Shown here: positions 9,980-17,875 of the stretch, piece by piece | How the letters are laid out: every line of letters starts with the position of its first letter | Position numbering within the stretch: the stretch's first letter is position 1 | Virus record (IMG/VR): IMGVR_UViG_3300035670_008805 | Coordinates: 1-29,607 of that record | Origin: a virus | DNA length: 29,607 nt | Direction: 5' to 3' (one strand) | The notes under the pieces: generated by a model | Databases searched by the model: none | Told to the model about the DNA's origin: nothing | The model's input: only the letters and a program-made list of their open reading frames with translations | Translations under genes and position numbers: made by a program

Positions 9980-10594
9980 TCATGGGAATGGACCAGAAGG
10001 TTGTCCAGGCTCATATGCACTTATAGAACCAGGATTAACTACCGCAGCCGCAGCGGTGAATGCACCAGGACTGACCAAAGCAAATTTAATTTTATTCATT
10101 TCATTTAAAACGTAGCTTGAAATTCCTTCTCCCATTGTTTCAGCTATTTTTCTATATGCCATTTCAGCATCTCCACTTTCTGGTTCCGTTAAACGCTCGT
10201 TAAATGAACGAAATATTTCATTAATTAATCCATTTTTATCAATCATAGCCATAACAGGTTGAGTTTCCTTCCATTCAGCAAATTGTTGATTTTCTTCTTC
10301 TATTCTAGTCTCGGGAGCCTCTACAAAGGCAGCTAAAATGCCACCAGGAGTCAATGGACCAGTATTGACAGGAGGAACGTTTCCCGGTGCCGTATAAGCC
10401 CCAGGAATCGTTAACGCTAATTTAATTTTATATAATTGATATAAGGTATAGCTATCAACTGCAATGCCAATTTTAAAAGATAAAGCATTATACGCATTTG
10501 CAGGAATTCCAGAAGAATCATTTGATTGATCTAAAAATGCTTGATATATAGCATCTTTTAATTGTTGTTTGGTAAATGGTGCTGGAATTGCCAC
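9980..10594 (-). CDS. Hypothetical baseplate-region protein with internal duplication, 204 aa
   Basis: The 204-aa protein consists of two copies of a unit of about 58 residues (about 12-69 and 123-181) joined by a Pro/Gly-rich linker. Both copies have a helix L..AI/EI.RSF, then a helix ending in Y.LY.LYKIKLAL or YVLNEMNKIKFAL, and both end in a PGA[YF]TA motif. The C-terminal tail is Pro/Gly-rich. There are no membrane segments. It sits between the hub-like protein (3-nt gap) and the gp25-like protein, so a baseplate assembly or attachment role is inferred. I do not recognise the family. Confidence 0.75.
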   Translation of the reverse strand: MAIPAPFTKQQLKDAIYQAFLDQSNDSSGIPANAYNALSFKIGIAVDSYTLYQLYKIKLALTIPGAYTAPGNVPPVNTGPLTPGGILAAFVEAPETRIEEENQQFAEWKETQPVMAMIDKNGLINEIFRSFNERLTEPESGDAEMAYRKIAETMGEGISSYVLNEMNKIKFALVSPGAFTAAAAVVNPGSISAYEPGQPSGPFP

Positions 10595-10597
10595 AAA

Positions 10598-12388
10598 TTA
10601 TTCTCCAAATATTTTAGTAGATTTAACGTGTTCATTGTATGTGTTACGTATGCGATCACCAAAATTGGTTATTTTATTGTCTAACTTTGTTGAAGTAAAT
10701 CCTGGAGAAATTTGATTTACAGTTGATCTAGATTGAAATGCAGTTATAGGACTATATGGAGTTGCAACCGCTGTGCTAAAAGCCTGTATTAAGCTATTTT
10801 CTAAACTCAATATATATTCTTTTAAAGCCTCAATTTGAGATTGAAGAGCTTCAATTGTTATTTTATAAACAGAGTATCTCAAATACGGCTCTGGATTTTC
10901 TACTTCCTCAGAATTTGAAGCTTGTTCTTGTGGCAAAGCTCTTCCTATATAAATTTTTTTGCCTTCAATTTGGATTTGACCTTCTGGATCAAAATATATA
11001 TATGCCAAATCACCTTCTGGTTCGGTAGGTGCAGTAGTTTCCGGAGCTTCTTCATCTCCAGCATCTTCTGGTTGAAAAGTGATATCGTCAACAGTTATAG
11101 TATTATAATTATAATTTCCTTCACGAATTAATAATATTGTGCCTCTAATGTTTGCATTTTCACCAAAATTTGGTTCACGTCTTCCAATAATTCGGATGTT
11201 ATCTGCTTTCCCAACAACATAACTTTTACCATGCAAATTATTTGTTTCGGGTTGTTGATTATTTAATGCTCCAACAGGATATATAATGCCATCATCAACA
11301 TAAGAAACTAGTTTATAATTTTCATCAACACGACTTTGTTGAACAATATATAATCGGGCTGCATCATATATTGGATCCGGATTACCTTCATTTGCATTTG
11401 CTAAAGTTTCCAAATTAGAACGAAATGGATTTTTGTTTGTTTCTAAATGACCTCTTGTATTTTCAATAACTAATGGCGATGTTGAATCAAAGCCTGGGGG
11501 ATTATCATCGGCTTCATCACGTGGATTAACATTTGCCAAAGGCATATAACGTCCACGACCAACAACAATATCAACTGCTCCAGCATATCTGGCTCCATTT
11601 GGACCATTTCTTCCAATATCAATATTATTATTTCCTAATCCACCATGAATTGGACCATTACGATCTTCTCCTAACATTATCAATGCATTATTAGCACCTT
11701 GCAATATCAATTCTTGTGGTCGTTTTTTCCATCTAGGAACTGGCTCGGGTGTAACGTATAAACCAGCAGATGCATAATTGAATATATAATCATATGCATT
11801 TTGACCATTAATATTGTTAATAGTTCTTGTTTCTGGTGTATTAGCACCATTTTGAAACATTTCCGGACTTATATCTGTTGGTCTATTTTCAATATCTGCT
11901 GTTGTATAATTATTAGGATTTGTTGTTGGATCAAATCTACGATCTAAATGCGTGTAATTCACATCTTCAAAAGTATAATAACCTGGTATTCTTGATACCC
12001 AAAACCCTCGAAGTGGACCGGTAATTCCAATATCTTCAAATATAACAAAAACTTGTTCGCCAGGAGCAATTGGCATTTGAAAATGTGTCGGATACAAAGG
12101 AAATAAACAAGTCATCAATTCTGTACCACGACCAGAACCATTACTTACTATTTGAGCAATAATGCTATTTGGTATTAATACATCGATTAATTCTGGATTA
12201 TTTACAACTCCATACAATCTTTGTTTATATTCTTCGCCTAATCCATGCGGATCTGAAATTACATCTACAACTACAGCTCTTTGCAATACAGGTGGACTTC
12301 CTGTAGTAAATGCTGATGTTAATATCTCACGTTGTAATCCACGTCCACCAGTTAATGATCTGGCTATATTTGTGTTGGGTAATACCAT
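10598..12388 (-). CDS. Baseplate hub/spike-type protein with N-terminal OB-like domain
   Basis: In this 596-aa protein residues about 35-145 (AVVVDVISDPHG, then a beta-rich stretch ending in PGEQVFVIFEDIG and GFWVSRIPGYYTFED) resemble the OB-fold that opens T4 gp5 and P2 gpV-type hub/spike proteins. The rest is beta-rich with many Asn/Gly. No lysozyme active-site block is evident, in contrast to T4 gp5. Near the C-terminus a heptad-like helix (YKITIEALQSQIEALKEYIL, about 505-530) may trimerise the protein. Position next to gp25- and gp6-like genes supports a hub or spike role. The OB reading rests on pattern alone and could be wrong; a structural role is fairly secure. Confidence 0.65.
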   Translation of the reverse strand: MVLPNTNIARSLTGGRGLQREILTSAFTTGSPPVLQRAVVVDVISDPHGLGEEYKQRLYGVVNNPELIDVLIPNSIIAQIVSNGSGRGTELMTCLFPLYPTHFQMPIAPGEQVFVIFEDIGITGPLRGFWVSRIPGYYTFEDVNYTHLDRRFDPTTNPNNYTTADIENRPTDISPEMFQNGANTPETRTINNINGQNAYDYIFNYASAGLYVTPEPVPRWKKRPQELILQGANNALIMLGEDRNGPIHGGLGNNNIDIGRNGPNGARYAGAVDIVVGRGRYMPLANVNPRDEADDNPPGFDSTSPLVIENTRGHLETNKNPFRSNLETLANANEGNPDPIYDAARLYIVQQSRVDENYKLVSYVDDGIIYPVGALNNQQPETNNLHGKSYVVGKADNIRIIGRREPNFGENANIRGTILLIREGNYNYNTITVDDITFQPEDAGDEEAPETTAPTEPEGDLAYIYFDPEGQIQIEGKKIYIGRALPQEQASNSEEVENPEPYLRYSVYKITIEALQSQIEALKEYILSLENSLIQAFSTAVATPYSPITAFQSRSTVNQISPGFTSTKLDNKITNFGDRIRNTYNEHVKSTKIFGE

Positions 12389-12413
12389 ATTGATATATTA
12401 TGATAAATTCTGT

Positions 12414-12896
12414 CTATTGTTTGAAATCTGTTGTTTTTTGAATCTTATCATATATATCATCTTCATTCATCATATGATCTATATCTTGTTCACTTGCCTT
12501 GCTTACCAATTCTGCAAGTTTAAGAATTTGATCATTCGCCTTGCTCATTCTTTCCATATAACGAGATAAATTTTGACCATGAATAGCATGTTCATTTGGA
12601 TTGGCATGAACATAACCATAAAGATCTATCCACATTATATAAGCATTTTTACGATCTTGAACCGCATTCTCATATATCTGTTTCCATAAAGCTTTTTGTT
12701 TGTCTTCTACGGAAGATATTTGATTTAATAAACTGGAAAAATCATGAAGTTGTTTGTTTATTTTTTCATCTAAATCATCAATATTTGGACGTTTAAACCC
12801 AACTTCCATTCCGGTTATATCTGGTTCATCTGGCGGTGTTTGCATAACAAATGATGGGGCGGCGGGTTGATATACTGGTGTTTTTTTCTTTGCCAT
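12414..12896 (-). CDS. Hypothetical helical protein, 160 aa
   Basis: This 160-aa protein has a Pro-rich, probably flexible N-terminus (residues 1-40, with a basic MAKKK start). The remainder is strongly helical and charged (LDEKINKQLHDFSSLLNQIS, YMERMSKANDQILKLAELVS), suggesting a coiled coil or helical bundle. No enzymatic or DNA-binding motif is visible. It lies between the late-sigma-like gene (13-nt gap) and the hub gene (25-nt gap) in the same transcript. It could be a tail-assembly chaperone or regulatory partner, but I do not recognise it. Confidence 0.72.
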   Translation of the reverse strand: MAKKKTPVYQPAAPSFVMQTPPDEPDITGMEVGFKRPNIDDLDEKINKQLHDFSSLLNQISSVEDKQKALWKQIYENAVQDRKNAYIMWIDLYGYVHANPNEHAIHGQNLSRYMERMSKANDQILKLAELVSKASEQDIDHMMNEDDIYDKIQKTTDFKQ

Positions 12897-12909
12897 AACC
12901 GTAAGTATA

Positions 12910-13749
12910 TTAAAGTTGAAATTCTTCGCTATTTTTAACTTCTTTATAGTATCTCTTCAAAGAAGATAAGGTCAATGACAATTGTTTGCTTGATAAATTA
13001 GTTAATTCTCTTACATAAAGAAGAATTGCTCTCTTACTCAAAAGATCAACATTATCAATGTTTCCAATTAAAACTTTAATTGCATTAACAACTAAACGTT
13101 CATTGTCAGTTTTTATTTTATTCTCAATTGTATCAACTAATTTGATTAAATGATCATGCATGTTAACAGTCAATAACACTTCTTCAAAATTAGGAACAAT
13201 CTGAAACATTTCAATTCGTTCCATATCTTCTTTAGCAATATTCTCTTGATCATCAATTGAAATATAACTTTGTATACGTTTAATATTTTGTTTGCTTTTG
13301 ATTGTTAACCAATTTTTTGCAACAACATTGAAATAAGAAAAAGCTTTACTACCTTTATCGGCATTAAACTTATCTACTGCCGTATAAAGAAATTGCAAAC
13401 ATTCATTCTTAAGATCTTGTTTGCTTTCATAAATTACAGAAAAACCGTAAACGTTAATAAGATTTTCTACAAGACTATCAAAAGCAGGCAATATTTCTTT
13501 AACATATATTACCTTTTTTTTATTTGAATCAATTTCTTTTTGATATTCAACAATATGTTCTTGTGTTTTTTCTGTAAAGTAATTGATGAGAGTAGGCTCT
13601 GAACCTTTACGTTTTATCTTTTTTCGGTTTTTCTTTTTTTCCGGATAAATTAATGAAGGTATCTCGGGTGCTATATCAACCGTTAATAACTCACCAATTT
13701 CTTCTATCTCTTTTTCAAGATTAACGGAGGATTTCCTTCGGACCTTCAT
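12910..13749 (-). CDS. gp55-like late sigma factor (sigma-70 region 2-type)
   Basis: This 279-aa protein has a basic, low-complexity N-terminus with a Lys/Arg patch at about 38-48. Residues about 95-165 match sigma-70 region 2: LKNECLQFLYTAVDKFNADK, followed by G.KAFSYFNVVAKNWL, which parallels the DL.QEG..GL..A...FD...G.KFSTYA pattern that contacts core polymerase and the -10 element. No region 4 helix-turn-helix is obvious. T4 gp55 (185 aa) is likewise a region-2-type minimal sigma that directs late transcription, so this is probably its counterpart, here longer. It overlaps the previous gene by 29 nt, and AGGAG precedes the ATG. Location next to baseplate genes fits late-gene control. Sigma assignment is likely; late specificity is inferred. 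Confidence 0.72.
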   Translation of the reverse strand: MKVRRKSSVNLEKEIEEIGELLTVDIAPEIPSLIYPEKKKNRKKIKRKGSEPTLINYFTEKTQEHIVEYQKEIDSNKKKVIYVKEILPAFDSLVENLINVYGFSVIYESKQDLKNECLQFLYTAVDKFNADKGSKAFSYFNVVAKNWLTIKSKQNIKRIQSYISIDDQENIAKEDMERIEMFQIVPNFEEVLLTVNMHDHLIKLVDTIENKIKTDNERLVVNAIKVLIGNIDNVDLLSKRAILLYVRELTNLSSKQLSLTLSSLKRYYKEVKNSEEFQL

Positions 13750-14128
13750 CTAATATGTCTCCTCGTAAAAGACGTTCCCTCATCAATTGTTCTTGCAATT
13801 GTTTAATATCAGGTTCTTCTTCAACTACAACTGTATATTTTTGTTTACTTCTTTCTACAAATCGTAATGCTATACGACTTATAGTAGTTTTATTAGCTTT
13901 AATTTCTGACATTACTTCTTGAACAACCATTTGAACTTCACGACTGTCAAAAAATAATCTCATTCCTAAAATCTTTTCAAATGATTTCTCTGTTTCTTCA
14001 AATGCTTCTATGGCATCAGAAAAATCATCTTCTAAAATCATAATAATACGTGCAAAGCGAATTAGATAAAATAAAGATGCTCCTAATAAAATTAAAAGCA
14101 CCAAAGACAAAATACTAAGAAAAATCAT
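13721..14128 (-). CDS. Small membrane-anchored protein, 135 aa
   Basis: Residues 3-25 (FLSILSLVLLILLGASLFYL and following) form one clear transmembrane helix at the N-terminus, with a short external end. The rest is a charged helical cytoplasmic-type domain with likely coiled-coil character (about 30-75 and 105-130: DIKQLQEQLMRERLLRGDIL). The start codon overlaps the stop of the glycosyltransferase upstream (ATGA) and the end overlaps the sigma gene by 29 nt, so translation of the three is probably coupled. No known family is recognised. A role in membrane localisation, holin-like accessory function or sigma control are all possible, with no direct support for any. Confidence 0.75.
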   Translation of the reverse strand: MIFLSILSLVLLILLGASLFYLIRFARIIMILEDDFSDAIEAFEETEKSFEKILGMRLFFDSREVQMVVQEVMSEIKANKTTISRIALRFVERSKQKYTVVVEEEPDIKQLQEQLMRERLLRGDILDEGPKEILR

Positions 14129-15303
14129 CCCAATACATCCTTAAGAGCTGCTGTATATTGTTCTGAAATAGCTTCAAATGAATATTGTTTTTGCAATACT
14201 TCTTTTAATTCTGTTGCCCATTGACGAGGAACAGAAGAACTTTCTACAAACTTCTTTACACGATGTTTAAAATCATCTTCTTTGACATTTGCCCATTTTG
14301 CCTCGGGCATCCAAATCTGATTATCTACACGACTTTGATGAATTTGCTCTAAACGATAATCAAATTTAACATATTTGCCTTTACCAAGATATTCAGTATG
14401 AGCACTCCAACCAGTAGCCATTACTGGAAGTCCAGATGCAGCCGCCTCTAATATCGGAAGACCAAATCCTTCACCTCTTGTCGGAGATATAAGAGCCTTT
14501 ATTTTTGGATGACGATATAAAGCCGCTACTTCATCATCATTCATATCTCCATGCAATAAATAAAATTTAGGAAATTCCGATCCCTTCTTTACTTCAGCAG
14601 TTAATTGAGCCAACATATTTGTTGTTCTAATACGATCTACAACCGTGTTTCTACCAGTATTTGTTTTTATTACAACTCCAACATCCGGATTATCTTTGAA
14701 TTGCTCTGCTAACCATTTAATAGAATAAAAAAGATTTTTGCGATCATTCTCTGGATTGTTTCCAGTTATTTGACCAAATAAAAGAAAATTAAAATCTGTC
14801 GGAAGTTCTAAATCAAGTTCAGGTAATTCTGGTTTACCAACACTATCCATAAAAGCTTCCGGAACTACAACAATATTTGTTTTAACTTCACCAGTATTTG
14901 TAAAAACCTTCTTAACAAATTCTGATGGAACAATAACTAAATCCATACGATTAACAGCTGAAATCCAAGCTGGATTACAACGATCACCCTCTACTCCAGC
15001 CGTAAGACCAACGTTAAAATCTGCAAGAAAAGGATTCCATTCATTGGGAAGTTGAAGTTGTAAAGAAACATCATATTTGTCTCTTTTGCCAGCAGATTGA
15101 ATTAAACGACCAACAAGACCATTTTCCGCATATACATCAACTAACCAAGGTGTAATTCCCCAAGAAAGAGGTTCGGTTACAACATCAATATTTCCTGTTT
15201 TATCTGCTAAATCAAATAACCAACGAGCTATTTGACGAGCATGAACACCATAACCACTTTGAGTTAATACTGGACCACGAAGTATTACTGTTTTCTTTGA
15301 CAT
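14125..15303 (-). CDS. Glycosyltransferase, GT4 family-like (GT-B fold)
   Basis: This 392-aa protein begins KTVILRGPVLTQSGYGVHAR, the Gly-rich loop of the N-terminal Rossmann half. The C-terminal half has NDRKNLFYSIKWLAEQF and the donor-site block ISPTRGEGFGLPILEAAASG, in which the E.G.G.P..EA pattern is the GT4 signature (E..GFGLPILE). The length is typical of GT4 enzymes. It transfers a sugar from a nucleotide donor; donor and acceptor cannot be read off. It is soluble. GAGGAA precedes the ATG, and it is followed by an ATGA overlap with the membrane protein. It is paralogous in layout to the intron-split glycosyltransferase 12 nt upstream, suggesting a tandem pair acting on one glycan. Confidence 0.88.
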   Translation of the reverse strand: MSKKTVILRGPVLTQSGYGVHARQIARWLFDLADKTGNIDVVTEPLSWGITPWLVDVYAENGLVGRLIQSAGKRDKYDVSLQLQLPNEWNPFLADFNVGLTAGVEGDRCNPAWISAVNRMDLVIVPSEFVKKVFTNTGEVKTNIVVVPEAFMDSVGKPELPELDLELPTDFNFLLFGQITGNNPENDRKNLFYSIKWLAEQFKDNPDVGVVIKTNTGRNTVVDRIRTTNMLAQLTAEVKKGSEFPKFYLLHGDMNDDEVAALYRHPKIKALISPTRGEGFGLPILEAAASGLPVMATGWSAHTEYLGKGKYVKFDYRLEQIHQSRVDNQIWMPEAKWANVKEDDFKHRVKKFVESSSVPRQWATELKEVLQKQYSFEAISEQYTAALKDVLG

Positions 15304-15315
15304 AAAATTTCCTCT

Positions 15316-16922
15316 TCACTTGATATTGACTAATTTATTTTTTGGAGCTGGATTAATACCTTGTAAACTCCAACGCTTTAATGTATTTGAATCTTTTTTA
15401 GCTTTAAAGTCTTCAACACATTTTAACATAGTTTCATGCCATTGTTGAACCATATTTTCATATTTAAATTCGTGATCCAAATATTCAGCAGCACGTTCAC
15501 GAAACTCAGCTTTCTTTTCATCAGTCCATTCATAAATCTCCATAAACGCATCTGAAATTTGTCGCTCAGTACAGAAATCTTCAAAAATATAGGGAACCAT
15601 TTGTGAACCAACTAATGAACGCTTGGCTGGTTCTATTCCAACTCCATATTGATAACCATTACGATAATCTTCTACTTGACGTGTTTCTCCACCGGTTTTA
15701 AGAGCTATCATTGGTTTACCAACTTGCATAGAAATAAGAGTAGAAAGACCAAAGCCTTCATTCTTAGAAACGTTAATACAAACATCAGAAAGATTATGAA
15801 GAATATTCATTTGCTCAAATTGAAGACGTTCATTTGAAAACCAAACATGATCATGCAATCCAAACATATCAGATGTTGCAAGAAGATTTGGACCTTCTTG
15901 ATCTGTTGGATCTGTATGCATCATTAATACAGCATTACGATGACCATGTTTCTTTTCAAGATCATCAAGGAATGTTTTCCAACCAAACAAAAGATCATTT
16001 GGCATTTTGCGAGTAGCATTACGATTTACCCAAATAGCTTTAAACCAATCTGCACGAGGTCCAAAATTTTGCTTTTTTAATTCTACAATTTTATCTTCGG
16101 GAAGTGGATAATAAACTTGTTTAGGAAAGGTATGAGGAATATAATTTGTTTTTTCTGGAAAATGCGGTTTTACAAGTTCATAAGTTTTATGTGAAAGACA
16201 GTTGATTAAGTCTGTGCTTTCATACCAAGGAAAATTAAAAGCTGGATATGGATCATTGTCCCAAACGTGCCAATATACTATTGGACATACTTGACGAATT
16301 TCATCTGCCATTTCCCAAACCCAAATAAATTGTCTTGGATCTGTAAATAAGAAAATGGCATCTGGTTGTTCTGAGATAAGAAGTTGGCGAATAATATCTT
16401 TGTTTCCAAATCCATCTACTGGTTTAACTATGAAATCTGGATTAACGGCGATAGTATCATACTTGGCATGTTTCATTGCACCACCTAAACAACGAAATGA
16501 CCATTGACCGGTTTTAATAAGACCATCAATTAAGAAACGAGCTTGCACCCCGACACCCGAAGGAGCTACATAACTTATATTATTTCTAATATAACCAGAC
16601 TATATCATCATATGCTTTAACATATGCTGGGCGCTGTCGGATCATTACCATGAGCTTTAAGGGCTTTTAGGTTAACCGTAGTCGTTGAACCTTTCTCACC
16701 GTTTCCGGACAGAGACTTGGCTGCTGATTGTCCAATCGTCATATTTTTTAAACATTCACGTTTATCGTTTCTGATTGCGTTGTAGTATATGATGCTTAAG
16801 GAGTTTCCAGCAATTCACCCAGTTTTACATCCACTAACTCAATTCAATGGATGATCACTTAACGTGATTACTTTATATTTCTTTTTAAAATTGAACGCTG
16901 TCAAGAAATCACTATCACTCAT
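15316..16922 (-). CDS. Glycosyltransferase, GT4-like, interrupted by a group I intron
   Basis: The gene is in two exons: exon 1 from ATG 16922 to about 16864 and exon 2 from 16573 to 15316. Splicing gives about 438 aa beginning MSDSDFLTAFNFKKKYKVIT and continuing YVAPSGVGVQARF, which restores the Gly-rich first loop of a GT-B fold. Exon 2 read alone appears to start at an internal GTG (16548), which loses this loop. The C-terminal half has VWFSNERLQFEQMNILHNLS, then NEGFGLSTLISMQVGKPMIA, the GT4 donor-site pattern. A plausible ribosome-binding site, AAAGGA, lies 8 nt before the ATG, inside the 3' end of the homing endonuclease gene, with which it overlaps by 8 nt. The enzyme probably acts with the adjacent GT4 in building a phage-encoded glycan. 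Exon ends are inferred, not measured. Confidence 0.8.
16574..16863 (-). ncRNA. Group I intron (IA-like), ORF-less, about 290 nt
   Basis: Read on the minus strand, all four conserved group I core elements occur in order: P (AATTGCTGGAAACTCC, within 16794-16820), Q (AATCAGCAGCCAAG, within 16712-16732), R (TTCAACGACTACGG, within 16670-16691) and S (GATATAGTC, within 16595-16609). Pairings can be drawn: P3 16820-16824 with 16674-16678, P7 16679-16683 with 16598-16602 (GACTA/TAGTC), P2 16828-16853, and a 7-bp P9 16575-16594 directly before the terminal G at 16574. P1 is ATCAC/GTGAT around 16854-16868. A hairpin with CATATG arms just before S resembles the P7.2 region of T4-type IA introns. No ORF lies inside. 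The 3' end (G then TTATG) is well supported; the 5' end is uncertain by 3 nt either way. Confidence 0.88.
16864..16880 (-). repeat. 17-nt direct repeat, copy in glycosyltransferase exon 1
   Basis: AAATATAAAGTAATCAC (minus strand) is the 3' end of exon 1 up to the inferred intron junction. It is identical to 17820-17836, about 0.96 kb upstream on the other side of the homing endonuclease. Confidence 0.9.
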
Positions 16923-17787
16923 ATATAAAATCCTTTATCTTTTTTAGCATATCTTCTTTATTGTTTTGCATATCAGAAGCCCATACTATCATTACAGAAT
17001 AACCTGCCTCTTTTATTATGTTTTTTCTTTTTGCATCAGCTTGCCATATTTCTTCAGCAGTTTTGTTCTTCACTTTGTGAAAATAATTTGCTGGATATAT
17101 TTTTGGGTTTGCGTGCCAGTAGTCTCCATGATATTCAATTACTTTATTTAAATCTGATACCAATATATCTGCAAATATTTTTGTATCTTTTACTGATAGT
17201 TTAACTTCTAATTCTGCTGTTGAATTAATACTTTTAACATAATCAAAAAGCTCTTGTTGTGGCTTTGAAATTTTTCTATGTTGAGCCAACATGTATGCGT
17301 TAGTGACTCCATATTTTTTACTTAAAGACGTTTTCTGTTTATCTTTTTGATCTTTTGTAAGGCGACGACCGAACATCGGATTATTGATGCCGGAAAATAA
17401 ACGTTTCATATACTCTTTTTTACATTCTGGACTGCATACTTTATGTCTTGTAGTTTTTTTATATCTCGGCGGATAATAAATCTCAGTATCACAACAAAAA
17501 CACTTAGCTAAAAACCCAGATTTATCATTACTATGAGATATCCATTTGTCATAGGTTCCATTTATAACATGATATTTTGAAGCGCACGAACGATTGCAAA
17601 ACTTTCCTTTTTTATATCTAATACGTTCAAAACTTTTTTGACAATATAGACAAGTTCTTGCTTCTAATATATTTTTATTACTTTTTTCTCTTCTGTTTTT
17701 ACGATGTTTTACAAGACAGATTTGAGAACAAGTCTTTTTTTGTGGATTTCCTTCAAATTCTTTATGGCAGATATTACACGTATTCAT
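16915..17787 (-). CDS. Free-standing homing endonuclease, Vsr/EDxHD-like with Zn fingers
   Basis: This 290-aa protein opens with three Cys-rich, treble-clef-like zinc motifs: C4/C7-C20/C24, C46/C49-C64/C68 and C96-C99 with C118/C122. A NUMOD3-type DNA-binding motif follows at about 131-145 (SGINNPMFGRR). The nuclease domain at about 176-275 has EVKLSVKDTKIFADILVSDL, then KVIEYHGDYWHANP, and ends in AGYSVMIVWASD. This looks like the PD-(D/E)XK/Vsr-like (EDxHD) class of phage homing endonucleases; H220, D222 and H225 are likely catalytic. It should make a sequence-specific double-strand break. The gene is outside the adjacent intron, flanked by two copies of the glycosyltransferase 5' end, and overlaps exon 1 by 8 nt. 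No good ribosome-binding site precedes its ATG, so expression may be weak or coupled. Confidence 0.85.
   Translation of the reverse strand: MNTCNICHKEFEGNPQKKTCSQICLVKHRKNRREKSNKNILEARTCLYCQKSFERIRYKKGKFCNRSCASKYHVINGTYDKWISHSNDKSGFLAKCFCCDTEIYYPPRYKKTTRHKVCSPECKKEYMKRLFSGINNPMFGRRLTKDQKDKQKTSLSKKYGVTNAYMLAQHRKISKPQQELFDYVKSINSTAELEVKLSVKDTKIFADILVSDLNKVIEYHGDYWHANPKIYPANYFHKVKNKTAEEIWQADAKRKNIIKEAGYSVMIVWASDMQNNKEDMLKKIKDFIYE
16931..16936 (-). promoter_or_regulatory. Ribosome-binding site for glycosyltransferase exon 1
   Basis: AAAGGA on the minus strand, 8 nt before ATG 16922, lies within the last codons of the homing endonuclease. It supports exon 1 as the real translation start of the split glycosyltransferase. 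Confidence 0.55.
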
Positions 17788-17815
17788 ATATGATAAATAT
17801 ATGCGGAGTAGGAGT

Positions 17816-17875
17816 TCATGTGATTACTTTATATTTTTTCTTGAAATTAAATGGACTTAAAAAATCTTCTGACAT
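17816..17875 (-). pseudogene. Duplicated, truncated 5' end of the split glycosyltransferase
   Basis: A 19-codon frame, MSEDFLSPFNFKKKYKVIT then TGA, parallels exon 1 of the downstream glycosyltransferase (MSDSDFLTAFNFKKKYKVIT). Eleven consecutive residues (FNFKKKYKVIT) are identical, but several codons differ synonymously (for example AATTTCAAGAAA against AATTTTAAAAAG), so this is a diverged homologue, not a recent copy. AGGAG lies 6 nt before ATG 17875, a stronger ribosome-binding site than that of exon 1. Homology stops at AATCAC, the inferred intron insertion point, after which comes a stop. The following bases (ATGAACTCCT) have a weak resemblance to the start of exon 2 (TTATGTAGCTCCT). 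Likely a remnant left when the endonuclease entered; it could still act as a short leader for the endonuclease. Confidence 0.7.
17820..17836 (-). repeat. 17-nt direct repeat, copy in truncated exon-1 remnant
   Basis: Identical to 16864-16880. The identity stops at the base matching the inferred intron insertion point (next base A here, G in the intron-bearing copy). Confidence 0.9.

Noticed and set aside
12162-12569. Plus-strand 135-aa open frame
   Set aside because: Lies antisense to two well-supported minus-strand genes, has no ribosome-binding site or known motif, and its hydrophobic end mirrors the opposite-strand coding sequence.
16546-16548. GTG as start codon of the second glycosyltransferase (410 aa)
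   Set aside because: The same frame continues upstream as YVAPSGVG, needed for the donor-binding loop, until it meets the intron's 3' end; exon 1 with its own ATG and ribosome-binding site is available.
16574-17815. One long intron containing the endonuclease, using the upstream exon copy as exon 1
   Set aside because: The conserved core starts only after the second exon copy, P1 pairs with the near copy, and no U-ended splice site after the far copy keeps the reading frame.
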